Source: Acidilobaceae archaeon
GTDB lineage: Archaea > Thermoproteota > Thermoprotei_A > Sulfolobales > Acidilobaceae
Direction of reading: 5' to 3'
Length of the DNA stretch: 41,091 bases
Assembly (NCBI GenBank): GCA_026985385.1
Contig: JALSQM010000062.1
Location: 1 to 41,091, forward strand
Shown here piece by piece: positions 38,240 through 41,091 of the stretch. The translations under genes were made by a program, and so were the position numbers. The notes under the pieces were generated by a model that was not told the origin of the DNA, ran no database searches, and was given only the letters and a program-made list of their open reading frames with translations. Every line of letters starts with the position of its first letter. Positions within the stretch are counted from its first letter, which is position 1.

Positions 38240-38438
38240 CAGGGGGTCTATCGAGATTCAGAGTTGGCTTGTATAGATTCGACCTCCTCGATCGCCTCCT
38301 CGCTCCAGCGCTAACCATAGCAGCCGGGCTCTACCCTTTCTCTTAATCCGCCAGTCCTGTCGATGGAGAGCGTGGAGTAGCCGTGGCCTAGCTCTCGGGG
38401 CTAGGCTCTTATCCTGGTTCCACTGCTCCGAGGTCTCG

Positions 38439-40217
38439 GTGTGGCGCTTGGAGGACCTGCCCAGGGTCATAGAGGAGGTGTTTTCACTCGTAAACCTCGA
38501 CCTCTACGGGGTAGCTGGGGTACTGGAGGGTGATAGGCTCCTAGTCACAGCCTTTAGGGAGGGGGCCTCGAACGTCTACGCATACACGCCTGAGGAGGGC
38601 CTCGTCAAGCTGAACAGGGAGCCGGTCTCCATGGTGGCCGAGCCGCCCAGGGGTGCTGGGAGGGTCGTCATAGCGAGGGACGTGGCCCGCGGCAGGGAGC
38701 TGCATAGGGCCTTCATAGCCTCCCTCGAGAGCCCCGGGGAGGAGAGGCCCTTAGTGGAGGGTCTCGAGCCCATGAGGCTCCTATCCCTGGTGGATAAGGG
38801 CGACAAGGTGTACCTCACGGGCGTCACCCCCGATGGCGTGGGGGTCTTCGAGGCTAGGCCTGGGAGTGATGCGAGGCGCGTCGGCCTAATACCGGGCCTC
38901 GGGGCCCTAGAGGATGTCGCCGGCAGGGTGGGTGTCGGCATAATATTCCAGCAGACGGGGAGGATCCCACTCTTCACCATAGACCTAGACTCCGGCGAGG
39001 CTAGGATCGTTGAGACGCCGGGTAGCGTCACGGCTGTGAGGGCGAGCCCCGAGGGCTGGGTTGCACTCGGCGTCGAGGGGGCTAGGGAGGCCGGGCTCTA
39101 CCGCTTCGACCCCGAGACCGGTAGAGTCGAGCCTCTAGAGCTAGCTGGGAGGGGCCTCAGGGAGTACAGGCCTACGATGATATCGTACATAGGATTCACG
39201 GGCAGGGGAGAGGCGGTCGTCGTAGCCTGGAGGGGTGTTAGGAGTAGGGTTTTCCTAGATGGGGACCCAGTCGAGGGCCCCGAGGGGGGCTATGGCCGTG
39301 CATACGACTGGAGGGGAGGCCTGGTAGCCACCTACACCAGCCTGAGGAGGCCCCACAGCGTGGTACACCTCAAGGATGGGAGGGCCGTGACCCTCCTCTC
39401 AGACCGCCTCCCCGACTGGCTCGAGGAGGCCCTCGGCGATGTTAGGGTCCACGACGTGGAGGCCCCGGATGGTGAGAGGGTTCCAGTAATAACGCTGGAG
39501 TCGAGGAGAGCCGGGAGACCAGGACCTACTGTTGTACACGTCCATGGCGGGCCCTTCGCGGCGGACGTAGACGCCTGGGGCATCTTCGCGGCGGCACTGG
39601 CCCTCGCCGGGTTCAACGTTGTAATGGTAAACTACAGGGGCTCAATGGGCTTCGGGGAGGAGTGGAGGAGCAAGATCATAGGGGATCCATGCGGGGCCGA
39701 GCTAGACGACATAGTAGCAGCCGCCCGCTGGGCCCGGGAGAGCGGCCTAGCATCCTATACCGCCATCATGGGCTACAGCTACGGCGGCTACATGACCATG
39801 TGCGCCCTAACCAGGAGGCCGGGCGAGTTCGCCGCCGGGGTAGCCGGTGCGAGCGTCGTCGACTGGGAGGAGATGTACGAGCTAAGCGACCCCGCCTTCA
39901 AGGCCTTCATAGAGCTGCTATTCGCCGGCGACAAGTCGAGGTGGCGGGAGAGGAGCCCCATAACACACCTAGACAACCTACGAGACCCGCTCTGCATCAT
40001 ACACCCCCAGAACGACTCGAGGACCCCCCTAAAACCCGTGCTACACTTCATGGAGAAGGCACTCGAGAAAGGGAAGAGGTTCGAGGCCCACATAGCGCCC
40101 GACATGGGCCACGCGGTAAACACAGCCGACGACGTAGTAAAAATACTACTACCAGCAATAATATTCCTATATAGGATCAAGACCGAGAGAGCCGCCGGAA
40201 CCCAGGAAACCAAATAA
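38439..40217 (+). CDS. Prolyl oligopeptidase-family (acylaminoacyl-peptidase-like) serine peptidase
   Basis: PTVVHVHGGPFAADVDAWG, NVVMVNYRGSMGFGEEW, AIMGYSYGGYMTMCALTRRPGEFAAGVAGASVVDW, HPQNDSRTPLKP, APDMGHAVNTADD. Confidence 0.93.
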   Translation: MWRLEDLPRVIEEVFSLVNLDLYGVAGVLEGDRLLVTAFREGASNVYAYTPEEGLVKLNREPVSMVAEPPRGAGRVVIARDVARGRELHRAFIASLESPGEERPLVEGLEPMRLLSLVDKGDKVYLTGVTPDGVGVFEARPGSDARRVGLIPGLGALEDVAGRVGVGIIFQQTGRIPLFTIDLDSGEARIVETPGSVTAVRASPEGWVALGVEGAREAGLYRFDPETGRVEPLELAGRGLREYRPTMISYIGFTGRGEAVVVAWRGVRSRVFLDGDPVEGPEGGYGRAYDWRGGLVATYTSLRRPHSVVHLKDGRAVTLLSDRLPDWLEEALGDVRVHDVEAPDGERVPVITLESRRAGRPGPTVVHVHGGPFAADVDAWGIFAAALALAGFNVVMVNYRGSMGFGEEWRSKIIGDPCGAELDDIVAAARWARESGLASYTAIMGYSYGGYMTMCALTRRPGEFAAGVAGASVVDWEEMYELSDPAFKAFIELLFAGDKSRWRERSPITHLDNLRDPLCIIHPQNDSRTPLKPVLHFMEKALEKGKRFEAHIAPDMGHAVNTADDVVKILLPAIIFLYRIKTERAAGTQETK

Positions 40218-40255
40218 ACCCTAACAACTCGTCAAGCATCAAACGGAGGAGGCCG

Positions 40256-40333
40256 GGGCCCGTCGTCTAGCCTGGTTAGGACGCCGCCCTCACACGGCGG
40301 AGGTCCGGGGTTCAAATCCCCGCGGGCCCACCA
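40256..40333 (+). tRNA. tRNA-Val (anticodon CAC), CCA encoded
   Basis: GGGCCCG...CGGGCCC-A-CCA acceptor, D arm GTCT/GGAC, anticodon arm CCGCC-CTCACAC-GGCGG, T arm CGGGG-TTCAAAT-CCCCG. Confidence 0.97.
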
Positions 40334-40431
40334 ATAGACACCAGCTCTGCTATCTCTTCGACGGTTATCTAAGACGATAAAGGGTTAAGAGCCTCGAGTA
40401 CCGTTTAAACCTATGAGGAGGGAGACCGCAA

Positions 40432-40644
40432 TTGACCGTAGACAAAGCGGAGCTTTTATACAGGGAGCTACGTGAGTTAAGGACTATACTAGAACGTATC
40501 GAGGCCCTATTAGAAGAGCGACTTATCGGCATCGAAGAACCCTTGCCAGACGAGGCTGAAGCAATAAGAGAGTACGAAGATGAGAAAACGAAGGGAAAAG
40601 TAGAGCTTGTTGATTTAGAGGACGTCCTTAGGGAGCTAAAATGA
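40432..40644 (+). CDS. RelB-like antitoxin
   Basis: Small acidic protein overlapping (ATGA) the downstream RelE-like ORF; TTG start with TTTAAACC promoter-like box upstream. Confidence 0.75.
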   Translation: MTVDKAELLYRELRELRTILERIEALLEERLIGIEEPLPDEAEAIREYEDEKTKGKVELVDLEDVLRELK

Positions 40645-40907
40645 CGAGATATAACATCAATCTTACTAAAAAGGCTTTAAAGCAACTCAGCGAGCTTGAC
40701 GAGCCACTTAAAGGTAGGATTCTTGAAGCCCTAGTTATTCTGCGAGACTATGGCTTTTCCGGAAGACTTGACATTAAGAAACTACGTGGTTACAGGAATC
40801 ACTACAGGATTCGTATAGGCGAGTATAGAGTTCTGTTTGAACTAGAAAAACCTAACAAAATAATAGTATATGCAATACTTCCTAGAAAGAAGGCTTATAA
40901 GAGATAA
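40641..40907 (+). CDS. RelE/ParE-superfamily toxin
   Basis: YNINLTKKALKQLSELDEPLKGRILEAL...IKKLRGYRNHYRIRIGEYRVLFELEKPNKIIVYAILPRKKAYKR is a RelE core. Confidence 0.92.
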   Translation: MTRYNINLTKKALKQLSELDEPLKGRILEALVILRDYGFSGRLDIKKLRGYRNHYRIRIGEYRVLFELEKPNKIIVYAILPRKKAYKR

Positions 40908-40955
40908 GATATGGTTCTCGTTGTGAAACCGTCGCTTCATGCATATCTGATGGTA

Positions 40956-40979
40956 AATGATATCACTTTAGATATCATT
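40956..40979. repeat. Inverted repeat AATGATATC-ACTTTA-GATATCATT
   Basis: Perfect 9-bp arms, 6-nt spacer. Confidence 0.75.
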
Positions 40980-41041
40980 GTTGCTATTACTTTTAGAGTA
41001 CATGCATATAGCTAGTATGAACTCTTGTATATCTTTGCGTT

Positions 41042-41083
41042 CTCACACGGCGGAGGTCCGGGGTTCAAATCCCCGCGGGCCCA
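41042..41083 (+). repeat. Duplicate of tRNA-Val(CAC) 3' half (putative attR)
   Basis: Identical to 40289-40330; diverges on both sides (41041 T vs C; 41084 T vs the C of CCA). Confidence 0.9.
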
Positions 41084-41091
41084 TCACCTAA

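Larger units (their letters stand above)
40289..41083 (+). mobile_element. Candidate tRNA-targeted mini-integrant or decayed integrated element
   Basis: Bounded by exact 42-bp direct repeats of the tRNA-Val 3' half (40289-40330 and 41042-41083, offset 753); AT-rich interior with a TA pair. Confidence 0.75.

Noticed and set aside
40334-41041. Hidden integrase or its fragment inside the cassette
   Set aside because: The listed ORFs cover only the RelB/RelE-like genes; the remaining ~130 bp before the repeat is too short and shows no tyrosine-recombinase motif.
41042-41083. A second tRNA gene
   Set aside because: Only the anticodon-loop-to-discriminator half is present; no 5' acceptor or D arm precedes it (upstream sequence is AT-rich), so it is a partial copy.

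Overview
GC-rich, tightly packed archaeal chromosome segment, most likely a hyperthermophilic crenarchaeote (A-ATPase subunit D, ribosomal protein S26e, TATA-type promoters, archaeal pilin-like signal peptides, GTG/TTG starts). Assignments come from reading the supplied translations; no searches were run. Main content, left to right: a 42-bp-repeat coiled-coil protein with a nuclease-like C-terminus (cut by the window edge); FAH-family protein; A-ATPase subunit D; an AT-richer DUF917 / HyuA-like / NCS1 permease / small membrane protein cluster; S26e; two divergent pilin-like secreted proteins around a Fur-family regulator; a COG3044-type ATPase; MFS transporter and antiparallel glycosyltransferase; a DUF433/DUF5615 toxin-antitoxin-like pair; a DnaQ-like exonuclease; a tungstate/molybdate ABC operon with a ModE-like regulator; a NodB-like/GT2 fusion; an ACT-domain regulator divergent from a polar amino-acid ABC operon; a complete Liv-type ABC operon next to hutI-hutG-hutU with no hutH in view; a prolyl-oligopeptidase-family peptidase; and tRNA-Val(CAC). 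The strongest unusual signal is at the right edge. The tRNA-Val 3' half, from the start of the anticodon loop to the discriminator base, is repeated exactly (42 bp) 753 bp downstream. The two copies bracket an AT-rich cassette that holds only a RelBE-like pair plus an inverted repeat and short direct repeats. It looks like a tRNA-targeted integration footprint with no integrase inside.
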